The position numbers were made by a program, and so were the translations under genes. A DNA stretch of 64,000 nucleotides from Dyella terrae. GTDB taxonomy: Bacteria; Pseudomonadota; Gammaproteobacteria; Xanthomonadales; Rhodanobacteraceae. Shown here one piece after another: positions 37,716-45,983 of the stretch (position 1 is its first letter; the number at the start of each line of letters is the position of its first letter). The stretch covers positions 4,030,001-4,094,000 of the forward strand of contig NZ_CP089414.1 in the NCBI RefSeq assembly GCF_022394535.1, given 5' to 3'. The notes below the pieces were generated by a model that did no database searches, was not told the DNA's origin, and saw only the letters and a list, made by a program, of their open reading frames with translations.

Positions 37716-39239
37716 TCATAGAGGGAGCTGCTGCCATGTGAACTCATAGTCCCACTGGTCGAAGTACAGATTGCCGCCGCGCCACTCCAGCTCGCCGCGC
37801 TGCGAATCCACGGTTTCGGAGCGGATGAACTGCTTGGGCGGCACGAAGGGCTGGCTGAAATCGCTGTTGAACGCGATGCGGTAGGCATCCAGGCCGCCGA
37901 GGTAGAACCATTGCAGGGCAGGGTTATCGCCCTTGGCGGGTTGCAGCTGGCCGAAAGTCACGTCCATCGGCACCCAGCCGTAGGGGGCAAGGTAGAGCTG
38001 CCCCCAGTCGTGGATGTTCTCGTAGCTGCCGTCGGAGAAGATCCAGCCCGACTGCCAGCGCGCTGGGATGCCGTTGAGGCGCAGCAGCGCAATCAATAGC
38101 ATGGTCTGCTCGCCACAGTCGCCGTGGCCGGCATGCAGCGTGTAGTCGCTGAGGTTGCTGATGGTGGAGTACTCGCGCGCACCGGCCCAAGGAATTTGAT
38201 CTACGGCCGCGAACAACTTCTGCGCGATGCGGTAAGGATTCTTCTCGTTGCCAACGATCTTGTGCGAATAGGCGCGCAGGTCGTCAGTGAAAACGATATG
38301 CGGTGCGCGCTCCGCGATGTACGGAGCAAGCTCTGGCGTGATCTTTGTCGGCCCCACTTTCGAGGCATCGATGTCGTGATACTGCGCGTAAATGGTCAGC
38401 TCGTAGGTCACCGCGAACAGGGTGGGTTTGCCGGTTTCGGCCTTCCTTTCCATGTACGCCGTGCGCTGCAACACACTTGCCGGAGCGACGCGCGCGCCGG
38501 CCGGCTGGCTGTCGATCAATCGCACGCCGTCCTGTTGCCCCGGTAATTCGCGGGGGAAGGGCAGCCACGCGCGGATGGTTTCGCCGGGAGGTACCGCATC
38601 GGCGCGAACGGTGACGGTCTCCGTCACCCGTACGTGATTGGGCGTGACGCTGCTGCGGTGCGTGGCGAGCGCTTCACGCCGCGCGGCGCGGTGATGATCG
38701 TTGAGCGTCTCCATGGGATCGTCGTTGGACGGTGCAGGATGCGCGCGCCGCCCTGCTGCCTCCTTGCTGAGCAGAAACAGGTTATTCGGCGCGCGCTTGA
38801 AGTAGAGCGTGTGGCCGTCGATCACCTGATGCTCGATCAGACCTTGCTGATCCCAGCGCGCGAACTCCGCATCGGAGAGATCGGGAATCTGCTTGCGCAC
38901 GCGTGCCTTGGCCGCGTCGATATCCAGCGTGAAGTCGAGCAGGATACGGCGCATGCGTTCGCGCTGGAACAACAACGCCTCTCGCGTCTCCGATGGAAGA
39001 CCTGGCTGCGCGAGCGCCTTGTCGATGTCCGCATCGGCTGCCTTGAATTGCCCGGCATCGATCAGCGCGACAGCGTGCGGCACGGGTGAATCATCGACGC
39101 TCGACGGCATCGCCACGGGTGAAAGGCAGCAAAGCACCAGCGCCATCGGCAGTGCGCGCAGGCGTCGTAAAGCGAAAGAGGGTGATTCCGTCCGCACCTG
39201 CCGCTTCCCCAAGAACAAGGCGAAGTCGCTGTTTAGCAT
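37716..39239 (-). CDS. Secreted transglutaminase-like protein
   Basis: About 507 residues from ATG 39239. An N-terminal hydrophobic export segment (PMALVLCCLSPVAM) is followed by a helical N domain (45-140), a DUF3857-like beta domain (about 190-320) and a transglutaminase-like core. The catalytic triad is Cys in AGHGDCGEQTMLL, His in NIHDWGQLYL and Asp in VPMDVTFGQL. In this superfamily members act as amidases or peptidases as often as cross-linkers. It is the first gene of the leftward operon, with the stop overlapping a possible lysA start. A TTG at 39248 is an alternative start. Confidence 0.85.
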   Translation of the reverse strand: MLNSDFALFLGKRQVRTESPSFALRRLRALPMALVLCCLSPVAMPSSVDDSPVPHAVALIDAGQFKAADADIDKALAQPGLPSETREALLFQRERMRRILLDFTLDIDAAKARVRKQIPDLSDAEFARWDQQGLIEHQVIDGHTLYFKRAPNNLFLLSKEAAGRRAHPAPSNDDPMETLNDHHRAARREALATHRSSVTPNHVRVTETVTVRADAVPPGETIRAWLPFPRELPGQQDGVRLIDSQPAGARVAPASVLQRTAYMERKAETGKPTLFAVTYELTIYAQYHDIDASKVGPTKITPELAPYIAERAPHIVFTDDLRAYSHKIVGNEKNPYRIAQKLFAAVDQIPWAGAREYSTISNLSDYTLHAGHGDCGEQTMLLIALLRLNGIPARWQSGWIFSDGSYENIHDWGQLYLAPYGWVPMDVTFGQLQPAKGDNPALQWFYLGGLDAYRIAFNSDFSQPFVPPKQFIRSETVDSQRGELEWRGGNLYFDQWDYEFTWQQLPL

Positions 39240-39292
39240 GGCTTGCAAATGACGGTCAATAAATTATGCTTCGGCCGTCCATTGCATGAATT

Positions 39293-39326
39293 AGATATTC
39301 CAAAAGTTGTGTAAGGTATTCCAAAA
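39293..39326. promoter_or_regulatory. Direct-repeat candidate operator between the divergent peptidoglycan operons
   Basis: AGRTATTCCAAAA occurs at 39293-39305 and again at 39314-39326. The start-to-start distance is 21 bp, two helical turns, so the copies face the same side of DNA. They lie in the only divergent promoter region of the locus. The operon's own RpiR/MurR-type regulator (43074) is the natural candidate to bind here. This is inferred from position and symmetry. Confidence 0.5.
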
Positions 39327-39357
39327 ACGAATGTGATCGGGGAGTCAGAGGGGACAC

Positions 39358-40509
39358 ATGATCCATACGGCCTGGCCTTATCTCGCTGTCATGTTGCTGG
39401 CGGCGGGCTTGTTTCCCGCTCTCGAGCGGCGCTTCCATTGGCGCTTCTTCGAAGTGCTCCCGCCCATCGTGCTGACCTACCTACTGGTCACCGCGCTCGC
39501 GGTCACGGGCCTGTGGCAGGTCAACGACGAAATTCGCGGCACGCAGAGCCTGCTGATCGAGCACATGGTGCCCGCGCTGCTGTTCCTGTTGATGATCAAC
39601 TGCGATTTGCGTGCCATCTACCGGCTAGGGCCTCGTGTGCTCGCCGTGTTCTTCGTCACCATGGTCTGTTTGTTCGTTGCCTTCGTCGGCACCTTCCTGA
39701 TGTTTCGCTACTGGCTCCCGGGCAATGCCTGGCAGCCGCTGGCCGCGCTGTCGGGCAGTTGGATCGGTGGCACGGCCAACATGGTGGCCGTGAAGCAGGC
39801 TATCGGCATGCCGGACCGTTTGCTGGCCTTCTCTTTGCTCACCGACGCGCTGTGCTACTCCATGTGGGTCGTTGTGCTGTTCGGGCTGGGTCGCGTGGCC
39901 ACGCAGTTCAATCGTTGGACACGCGCCAAGTCGAGCGCGGACATGGTGGTGGAGGAAACCCGCAACAACGGCCCGACCACACCCGACAACGTGCTGTTAT
40001 GGCTGGGCATGGCGCTGGCGGCGGCGGCTTTCTCGGCGTGGCTGGCTGATCGTCTGCCCACGTCGGACATGATCTCCCCGACCACCTGGACCATCATGCT
40101 GGCCACGGCGCTGGGTCTGGTTGCGGCGCATACGCCGCTGGCCCGCTTTGCGGGCGCCAACACCATTTCTAGTGCCTTGCTCATCAGCGTGGTGGCGATC
40201 CTCGCTTCGCAAAGCAACTTCGACGGCATCGGCTCGGCGCCGCTCTACATCGGCTGCGGTATCTGCATCATCGTGATTCACGCGGTGCTGCTCGCCCTGG
40301 CGGCGCGTCTGTTCCACTTCGACCTGTACCTGTGTGGCATCTCTTCGCTGGCCTGCATCGGCGGTGTAGCCGCCACACCCATCTTGGCGGCGAGCTACTC
40401 CCGGTCACTGGTGCCGGTGGGCATTTTGCTCGCGTTGCTCGGCTATATCCTCGGTACGGGATTCGGTCTGCTGGTGGCGTCGGTGATGTCGTCGCTGGCC
40501 ATTGCCTAG
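39358..40509 (+). CDS. DUF819-family membrane protein
   Basis: The 383-residue polytopic protein has about 10-11 membrane helices and the DUF819 (YjcL-like) hallmarks SGSWIGGTANMVAVKQAIG, FSLLTDALCYSMWV and CGISSLACIGGVAATPILAA. The two pseudo-symmetric halves resemble a secondary transporter. DUF819 proteins recur next to dipeptide epimerases and muropeptide enzymes (from memory), which suggests export or import of a peptidoglycan-derived peptide or amino acid. First gene of the rightward operon; GGGGAGTCAGAGGGG precedes its ATG. Confidence 0.88.
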   Translation: MIHTAWPYLAVMLLAAGLFPALERRFHWRFFEVLPPIVLTYLLVTALAVTGLWQVNDEIRGTQSLLIEHMVPALLFLLMINCDLRAIYRLGPRVLAVFFVTMVCLFVAFVGTFLMFRYWLPGNAWQPLAALSGSWIGGTANMVAVKQAIGMPDRLLAFSLLTDALCYSMWVVVLFGLGRVATQFNRWTRAKSSADMVVEETRNNGPTTPDNVLLWLGMALAAAAFSAWLADRLPTSDMISPTTWTIMLATALGLVAAHTPLARFAGANTISSALLISVVAILASQSNFDGIGSAPLYIGCGICIIVIHAVLLALAARLFHFDLYLCGISSLACIGGVAATPILAASYSRSLVPVGILLALLGYILGTGFGLLVASVMSSLAIA

Positions 40510-40517
40510 GAATCATC

Positions 40518-41924
40518 ATGCGATCCATGCCTCGCCTGACGTTCTGCCTGATCGCCGCCCTCGCGGCCGCGCCGTCATTCGCGGACAAAGGGCCTGCCGC
40601 CGTTCTTGTGCCGCCATCCGGCGTCATCGGCATCGCTAACAATGCGATGCTCGGGCCGGACTTCTGGATCAAACAGTCGACACAGTCGGACCAGGTCTTG
40701 CTGGACGCCGTTGAGATCGGCCAACGAAACGCCAACCTGCTCAAGGTCGATCCGTCCATGCATGACCTGCATGCGATGCCGGCGCAGCTTGACCGTGCAA
40801 CGGTCACGGGCTGGATCAACGACCTTTCGCAGTATCCGAAGCGCAAGCTCTATGACATCAAGGGTCAGCCCGTACCAGAGAGCGTGCACGACCAACTGAC
40901 GGACGCGCTGGCGCTGGATGTCGTACCGGCGCAGCAATCCAGCCGCTACGGCATGATCGTGCAGCGCGCTGCGTTGCGTACGTTTCCGACCGATACGCGC
41001 GTGTTTACATCGACAGACGACACCGATATTGACCGCTTCCAGGAAACGGCGGAGTTCCCGGGCACGCCTGTACTCATCGCGCACACTAGTCGTGACGGGC
41101 GTTGGCTGTTCGTGGTGAGTCCCCGTTACGCGGCGTGGACGCATCGCGAGAACGTCGCCGAAGGCACTGCGGCCGATGTGCTGGCGTATGGCGGTCGTGC
41201 GCCGTACCGGGTGGTGACTGGCGGCACGATACGCACGGTCTTTACGCCCGAGCAGCCTGCCGTATCGCAGCTGCAACTGGACATGGGCGTTGCCGTGCCG
41301 GTGGTGTCCAATCAACCCGCCGACCAGCCGGTGAACGGCCAGTCGCCGTATGCCTCCTACGTGGTGGATCTGCCCATCCGGCAGGCGGACGGCAAGCTCG
41401 CCTTTTCGCCAGCGCTGATCCAGCGTAACGCGGATATGCAGGATGACTTCCTGCCGCTGAGCGAAGCGAACATCATCCGGCAGGCCTTTAAATTCCTCGG
41501 TGAACGCTACGGTTGGGGCCATGACTACGACGGGCGTGATTGCAGCGGTTTCGTCTCGGACGTCTACCGCAGCCTGGGCGTGCAGATGCCCCGCAACACG
41601 AGCAAGCAGGCGATCAGTCCTGGTTTTACTCATCAGGCATTCGGCGATAAGGACAGTCACGACGAGCGGCTCAAGGCGGCGATGGCGCTCAAGGTGGGTG
41701 ATCTCGTCTACATCCCGGGGCACGTCATGATGGTGATCGGCAAGCTCGACGGCGAGCCTTACGTGATCCACGACACCAGTGGCATTTCCTACCGGGATGG
41801 CACGGGTGGCATGCGCCGGGTCAAGCTCAACGAAGTGTCGGTGACGCCTTTGTTGCCGCTGATGTACGACGACAAGCACACCTATGTCGACCGCATGACC
41901 AGCATCGTGCACGTGCGCCCGTGA
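40518..41924 (+). CDS. SH3-domain NlpC/P60 (C40) endopeptidase
   Basis: The 468-residue exported protein has a signal peptide (PRLTFCLIAALAAAPSFA) and an NLPC_P60 N-terminal stabilising region (about 40-130). Two SH3b domains follow (about 150-310: YGMIVQRAALRTFPTD, DGRWLFVVSPRYAAW). The C-terminal C40 peptidase has Cys in DGRDCSGFVSDVYRSLG, His in IPGHVMMVIG and a third polar residue in YVIHDTSG. The family cleaves gamma-D-Glu-diaminopimelate bonds in peptidoglycan stem peptides. The ATG lies 9 bases after the DUF819 stop, so it is operonic. Confidence 0.92.
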   Translation: MRSMPRLTFCLIAALAAAPSFADKGPAAVLVPPSGVIGIANNAMLGPDFWIKQSTQSDQVLLDAVEIGQRNANLLKVDPSMHDLHAMPAQLDRATVTGWINDLSQYPKRKLYDIKGQPVPESVHDQLTDALALDVVPAQQSSRYGMIVQRAALRTFPTDTRVFTSTDDTDIDRFQETAEFPGTPVLIAHTSRDGRWLFVVSPRYAAWTHRENVAEGTAADVLAYGGRAPYRVVTGGTIRTVFTPEQPAVSQLQLDMGVAVPVVSNQPADQPVNGQSPYASYVVDLPIRQADGKLAFSPALIQRNADMQDDFLPLSEANIIRQAFKFLGERYGWGHDYDGRDCSGFVSDVYRSLGVQMPRNTSKQAISPGFTHQAFGDKDSHDERLKAAMALKVGDLVYIPGHVMMVIGKLDGEPYVIHDTSGISYRDGTGGMRRVKLNEVSVTPLLPLMYDDKHTYVDRMTSIVHVRP

Positions 41925-41974
41925 ACGCGTTTCCATCCCCGTCACCCATCGAAGACAGGAAGTTGCCGAGCCCT

Positions 41975-43072
41975 ATGAAGATCACCGACATCCAATTCGG
42001 CATGCTGCGGGTGCCGTTGAAGACGCCGTTCAAGACGGCGCTGCGCACGGTCAACCAGGTCGAGGACATTGTGGTGATGGTGCATACCGACACCGGCCAC
42101 GTGGGTTACGGCGAGGCACCGGCGACGGCGGTCATCACGGGCGATACGCATGGTTCGATCGTCGATGCGATCCGGCACTACATCGCGCCACGCCTGACCG
42201 GCCAGGACGTCGCCGACCTCAACCGGCTTACGCAGTTGATCCAGACTGCGATGGAACGCAACACCAGCGCCAAGGCCGCGGTAGAGATCGCCCTTTACGA
42301 CCTGTGGGGTCAGATGTACGGCGCGCCGCTATACAAGCTGCTCGGTGGCGGTGACCCGGTGATCACCACGGACATCACCATCAGTGTCGACTACATCGAC
42401 AAGATGGTGGCTGACTCCATCAGCGCCGTGGATCGCGGTTTCGAATCGCTGAAGATCAAGGTAGGCAAGGATATCGGCGTCGACATTGAGCGCGTCAAGG
42501 CGATCTATGCAGCGGTGGAGAATCGCGCGCTGCTGCGCCTGGACGCCAACCAGGGCTGGACGGCCAAACAGGCGGTCTATGCCCTGCAGACGCTGGAAGA
42601 TGCGGGTGTGCGGCTGGAACTGGTCGAGCAGCCGGTCAAGGCGCGCGACCTGGAAGGCATGCGCTACGTCACCGAGCGTGTGCACACGCCCATCATGGCC
42701 GACGAAAGTGTGTTTGGCCCCATGGAGGTGATGGACCTGATCCGCATGCGCGCCGCCGACATCATCAACATCAAGCTGATGAAGACGGGCGGCATCTCCA
42801 ACGCCATGCGCATCGCTGACATTGCCGGCATGTACGGGGTGGAGTGCATGATCGGTTGCATGCTGGAGAGCAGCATCAGCGTGGCGGCGGCCGTGCACGT
42901 AGCAGTGGCCAAGTCGGCAGTGATCACCAAAGTCGACCTGGATGGTCCGTCGCTGTGCCAATACAACCCTGTCGACGGCGGCGTGGTGTTCAACGAATCG
43001 GAGATCTCGGTCACCGATGCGCCTGGGTTGGGCATCCGCGAAATTCGCGGCCTGGAAAAGTTGGAAGCCTGA
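41975..43072 (+). CDS. L-Ala-D/L-Glu (dipeptide) epimerase
   Basis: This 365-residue enolase-superfamily enzyme has the muconate-lactonising subgroup residues: K160 and K162 in SLKIKVG, metal ligands D190 (LDANQGW), E218 (LVEQPV) and D243 (MADESVFG), and K267 in IINIKLMKTGG. It epimerises L-Ala-D-Glu to L-Ala-L-Glu, the step that lets ordinary peptidases finish peptidoglycan stem peptides. A GTG at 41921 overlapping the upstream stop is a possible earlier start, but homology begins at MKITDIQFGM. No signal peptide, so cytoplasmic. Confidence 0.93.
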   Translation: MKITDIQFGMLRVPLKTPFKTALRTVNQVEDIVVMVHTDTGHVGYGEAPATAVITGDTHGSIVDAIRHYIAPRLTGQDVADLNRLTQLIQTAMERNTSAKAAVEIALYDLWGQMYGAPLYKLLGGGDPVITTDITISVDYIDKMVADSISAVDRGFESLKIKVGKDIGVDIERVKAIYAAVENRALLRLDANQGWTAKQAVYALQTLEDAGVRLELVEQPVKARDLEGMRYVTERVHTPIMADESVFGPMEVMDLIRMRAADIINIKLMKTGGISNAMRIADIAGMYGVECMIGCMLESSISVAAAVHVAVAKSAVITKVDLDGPSLCQYNPVDGGVVFNESEISVTDAPGLGIREIRGLEKLEA

Positions 43073-43073
43073 C

Positions 43074-43931
43074 ATGTCGCCGCTGGTGAAAATCCGCGCC
43101 GAACGCGACCAGATGTCGGCGGTCGAACGGCGCGTGGCCGATTTCATCCTGGAGAACGCACAACTGTTGCGCGACTACTCGTCGCAGCAGTTGGCGGATG
43201 CGCTGGGTATCAGCCAGTCCAGCGTGGTGAAGTTCACCCAGAAGTTGGGCTTCAAGGGGTATCCCGATCTCAAGTATTCGGTGGGTGAAGCTATTGCGCG
43301 CGCCGACAATGGCGATGCTGCGCAGGTGGCGGCACACGTACCGGCCGCCGCGGACGAGTCGCCGGCGGGCAATCTGTGGCGGTGCAAATCCGCTTCGGAA
43401 GAAGAAACCCGCCTCATCAATGCACCCGAAACACTGCAGGCAGTAGCCGACGCCATTGCTGTGGCGGGCGCCGGTGGCAAGGTGTTCATGATTGGTCTGG
43501 GCGACGATGACATGTACGCGCGCGGCTTTGCGCAGCGCTTGTCGTTGCTCGGCATCCCCTGCGTGCACCACGTTGATGCAGGGCGCATGGCCGCCAGTGT
43601 ATCCGCCGCCGGTGCGGGCGATATTTTTCTGGTGTTCTCCGAGCAAGGGCAGCATCCGGCGCTGTGCAAGATCGCTCGTTTCTTCCGCGAGCGCCGCGGG
43701 CGGTTGATCACGGTGACGCGACATACCTCCAACCCATTGCGTGCGCTGGCGGATATCGCACTACTGGTATCGGCGCACGATGAGCGGCCGTACATCCAGC
43801 CGGTGCTGTACCAGTCGGCGCTGCAGCATCTGCTCGATGGCGTGTTTGTGCAGTTGTGCGAAGGCGACGAGCAGCGTCATCTGCAGCTTCTCGCCAATCT
43901 CGAACGCATCCAGCAGATGCTGGATCCCTGA
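43074..43931 (+). CDS. RpiR/MurR-family transcriptional regulator
   Basis: The 285-residue protein joins an N-terminal RpiR helix-turn-helix domain (1-80: SAVERRVADFILENAQLLRD, LADALGISQSSVVKFTQKLG) to a C-terminal SIS sugar-phosphate domain (about 125-265: KVFMIGLGDDDMYARGFAQR). In MurR the SIS domain binds MurNAc 6-phosphate. Here the usual Ser of the G-x-G-x-S loop is replaced by Asp, so the ligand may differ. It lies one base after the epimerase stop, inside the operon, and most likely controls both divergent operons. Confidence 0.92.
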   Translation: MSPLVKIRAERDQMSAVERRVADFILENAQLLRDYSSQQLADALGISQSSVVKFTQKLGFKGYPDLKYSVGEAIARADNGDAAQVAAHVPAAADESPAGNLWRCKSASEEETRLINAPETLQAVADAIAVAGAGGKVFMIGLGDDDMYARGFAQRLSLLGIPCVHHVDAGRMAASVSAAGAGDIFLVFSEQGQHPALCKIARFFRERRGRLITVTRHTSNPLRALADIALLVSAHDERPYIQPVLYQSALQHLLDGVFVQLCEGDEQRHLQLLANLERIQQMLDP

Positions 43932-43953
43932 GTCACTCCACCAACGGCATCGC

Positions 43954-44739
43954 ATGACTATGTCCATTCATCGCTTTCCGGTCCGCCGTTTTCTCGCCGC
44001 CGCACTGGCAGCCGCTGCCATCGGTCCCTCCGTGGCGGCCAGCGGCGATGTCGATTGGCAGGCATCGCGTCAAATGGTGCTGGTGATTACGCCCGACTGG
44101 AATGCGGATCATGGCGTGCTACGCGCCTTCGAGCGAACGGGCGACGGCTGGAAGCCGGTGGTGGATGCGCAGGCCGTCACCGTGGGTCGATCCGGCGCCG
44201 CCTGGGGCTTGGGCTTAAACGAGCCGCAATCGGACGGGCCGCAGAAGCACGAAGGGGATGGCCGCGCGGCGGCCGGCGTCTATCGCGTCGGTGAGGTATT
44301 CGGTTATGCCGCCAGCGGTGGCACGCGCATGCCCTATGAAGAGATGACGGATACCGATTGGTGCGTCGATGTGGACGGCTCGCCGTACTACAACCAGATC
44401 GTTGACGCGAAGAAGGTGGGGGAGAAAGCCGTGGCGGGTGCGAGCGAGCCGATGCGACGCGACCTGCACCTTAATGGCGATCAGCGTTACAAGATCGGCT
44501 TTGTCATCGAGCACAACGCTAAGGGAAAGTCGGGTGGCGGTAGCTGCATCTTTGCGCATTTGTGGGCATCGCCCACTGACGCAACTGCAGGATGCACGGC
44601 CATGCCCGAACCAGTCATGCGCCGGCTGTTGGCCTGGATGAAACCCGAAGATCAGCCGGTGTTCGTGTTGCTGCCGCAAAGCGAGTACGTGCGGTTGCGT
44701 GCGCCGTGGCATTTGCCAGTGTTGGGGAAGCAGCCTTGA
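43954..44739 (+). CDS. YkuD-family L,D-transpeptidase-like protein
   Basis: The 261-residue exported protein has a signal peptide (RRFLAAALAAAAIGPSVAAS). Its core matches the YkuD catalytic fold: VLVITPDWNADHGVLRAFER, AWGLGL, FVIEHNAKGKSGGGSCIFAH, and the catalytic Cys region DATAGCTAMPEPVMRRLL. Such proteins form or trim L,D bonds at diaminopimelate in peptidoglycan. In this locus a carboxypeptidase-like trimming role is as likely as cross-linking (inference). The stop overlaps the TTG start of the next gene. Confidence 0.85.
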   Translation: MTMSIHRFPVRRFLAAALAAAAIGPSVAASGDVDWQASRQMVLVITPDWNADHGVLRAFERTGDGWKPVVDAQAVTVGRSGAAWGLGLNEPQSDGPQKHEGDGRAAAGVYRVGEVFGYAASGGTRMPYEEMTDTDWCVDVDGSPYYNQIVDAKKVGEKAVAGASEPMRRDLHLNGDQRYKIGFVIEHNAKGKSGGGSCIFAHLWASPTDATAGCTAMPEPVMRRLLAWMKPEDQPVFVLLPQSEYVRLRAPWHLPVLGKQP

Positions 44740-45983
44740 GCCCCACCACGCGGGTCCTTATCGGGCTGGTGCTGGGTGCCTCAGGTGGTCTTGCCTTGGC
44801 CGCGTGGTCCCCAACGGTTGCCGTGCAGGTGGCGGATGCCGTGCAGCCGTTGGGTCGGCTGTGGCTCAATGCGTTGCAGATGACGGTCGTGCCGCTGGTG
44901 TTCGCCCTGGTGGTCGTGGGCGTGAACACGGCCAGTGATGCCGCAGCGTCGGGACGTATCGCGCGCCGGGCCATTGTGGCGTTCATTCTGATCTTGACCG
45001 GCGGCGCGCTCTTTGCGGCTGCCGCCGCCCCCCGCCTGTTCGCGTTGTTTCCCCGCAATCCGTCGCTGACGACGGCACTCGAAAGCGCCGTGGCGACACA
45101 CTCGCCGGCGGCCACGGGCGCTGTGGGATGGGCGGAGTGGTTCAACGGCATTGTGCCGTCGAATGCGATCAATGCGGCAGCACAAAGCGCGATGTTGCCG
45201 TTGGTTGTGTTCGCGCTGTTCTTCGGCTTTGGTCTCACGCGTATCGCGGCGGAGCGCCGTATCTTGGTCGTATCGTTCTTCCAGGCCATCGCGGACACCA
45301 TGATCGTGATCGTGCGCTGGGTGTTGTGGGTGGCGCCATTGGGCGTGTTTGCGTTGATCCTTGCGGTGTGCGCGCGTGCTGGCGTGCACATGCTGAGCGC
45401 CCTGGGCATCTATGTGCTGGTGGAATGCATCCTTTACCTCTGCCTGACCTTGTTGATGTTGCCGGTGGCGGTCGTGTGGGGTGGCGAGACGCTGCGGCGG
45501 TTTGTGCCCGCGCTGGTGCCGGCGCAGATCGTCGCGGCCAGCACGCAATCGTCGCTCGCCTCGCTGCCGGCGATGCTGGAGAGTGCGGAGCGGCGGCTCG
45601 GTTATCCGTCACAGGTGAATGCGTTGGTGCTGCCGATGGCAGTCAGCCTGTTCCGCCTGACGAGCCCGGTGCAGTACGTGACGTCTGCGTGTTTCATTGC
45701 ATGGGCCTATGGTATCGACGTTGGCATGGCGCCGTTGTTCGCCGCCGCGCTGCTGGCGGTAGTGATCAGTCTCGGCTCGGTGGGGCTGCCCGGCGCTGTG
45801 AGTTTCATGGCGACCAATCTCCCGGTGGCGCAGGCGATGGGCGTGCCCGTGGGGCCACTGGGCCTGATGCTCGCCGTCGATGCCTTGCCGGATGCACTTG
45901 CCACCTTGGGCAACGTGACCGCCGACCTTACCGCCACCAGTGTGGTGGCCCGTCAATCCGCCAGGGAAAGTGAGACTGCATGA
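44736..45983 (+). CDS. Dicarboxylate/amino acid:cation symporter (DAACS)
   Basis: This 415-residue inner-membrane transporter begins at TTG 44736, after GGGGAAG, overlapping the upstream stop. It shows GltP/DctA family features: PLGRLWLNALQMTVVPLVFA, the serine-rich STQSSLASLPAML hairpin, the helix SLFRLTSPVQYVTSA, and VGLPGAVSFMATNLPVAQAM. The family takes up glutamate, aspartate, C4-dicarboxylates or Ser/Thr with Na+ or H+. Context suggests uptake of amino acids freed from peptidoglycan peptides. Its stop overlaps the FAD oxidase start by 4 bases. Confidence 0.92.
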   Translation: MSPTTRVLIGLVLGASGGLALAAWSPTVAVQVADAVQPLGRLWLNALQMTVVPLVFALVVVGVNTASDAAASGRIARRAIVAFILILTGGALFAAAAAPRLFALFPRNPSLTTALESAVATHSPAATGAVGWAEWFNGIVPSNAINAAAQSAMLPLVVFALFFGFGLTRIAAERRILVVSFFQAIADTMIVIVRWVLWVAPLGVFALILAVCARAGVHMLSALGIYVLVECILYLCLTLLMLPVAVVWGGETLRRFVPALVPAQIVAASTQSSLASLPAMLESAERRLGYPSQVNALVLPMAVSLFRLTSPVQYVTSACFIAWAYGIDVGMAPLFAAALLAVVISLGSVGLPGAVSFMATNLPVAQAMGVPVGPLGLMLAVDALPDALATLGNVTADLTATSVVARQSARESETA

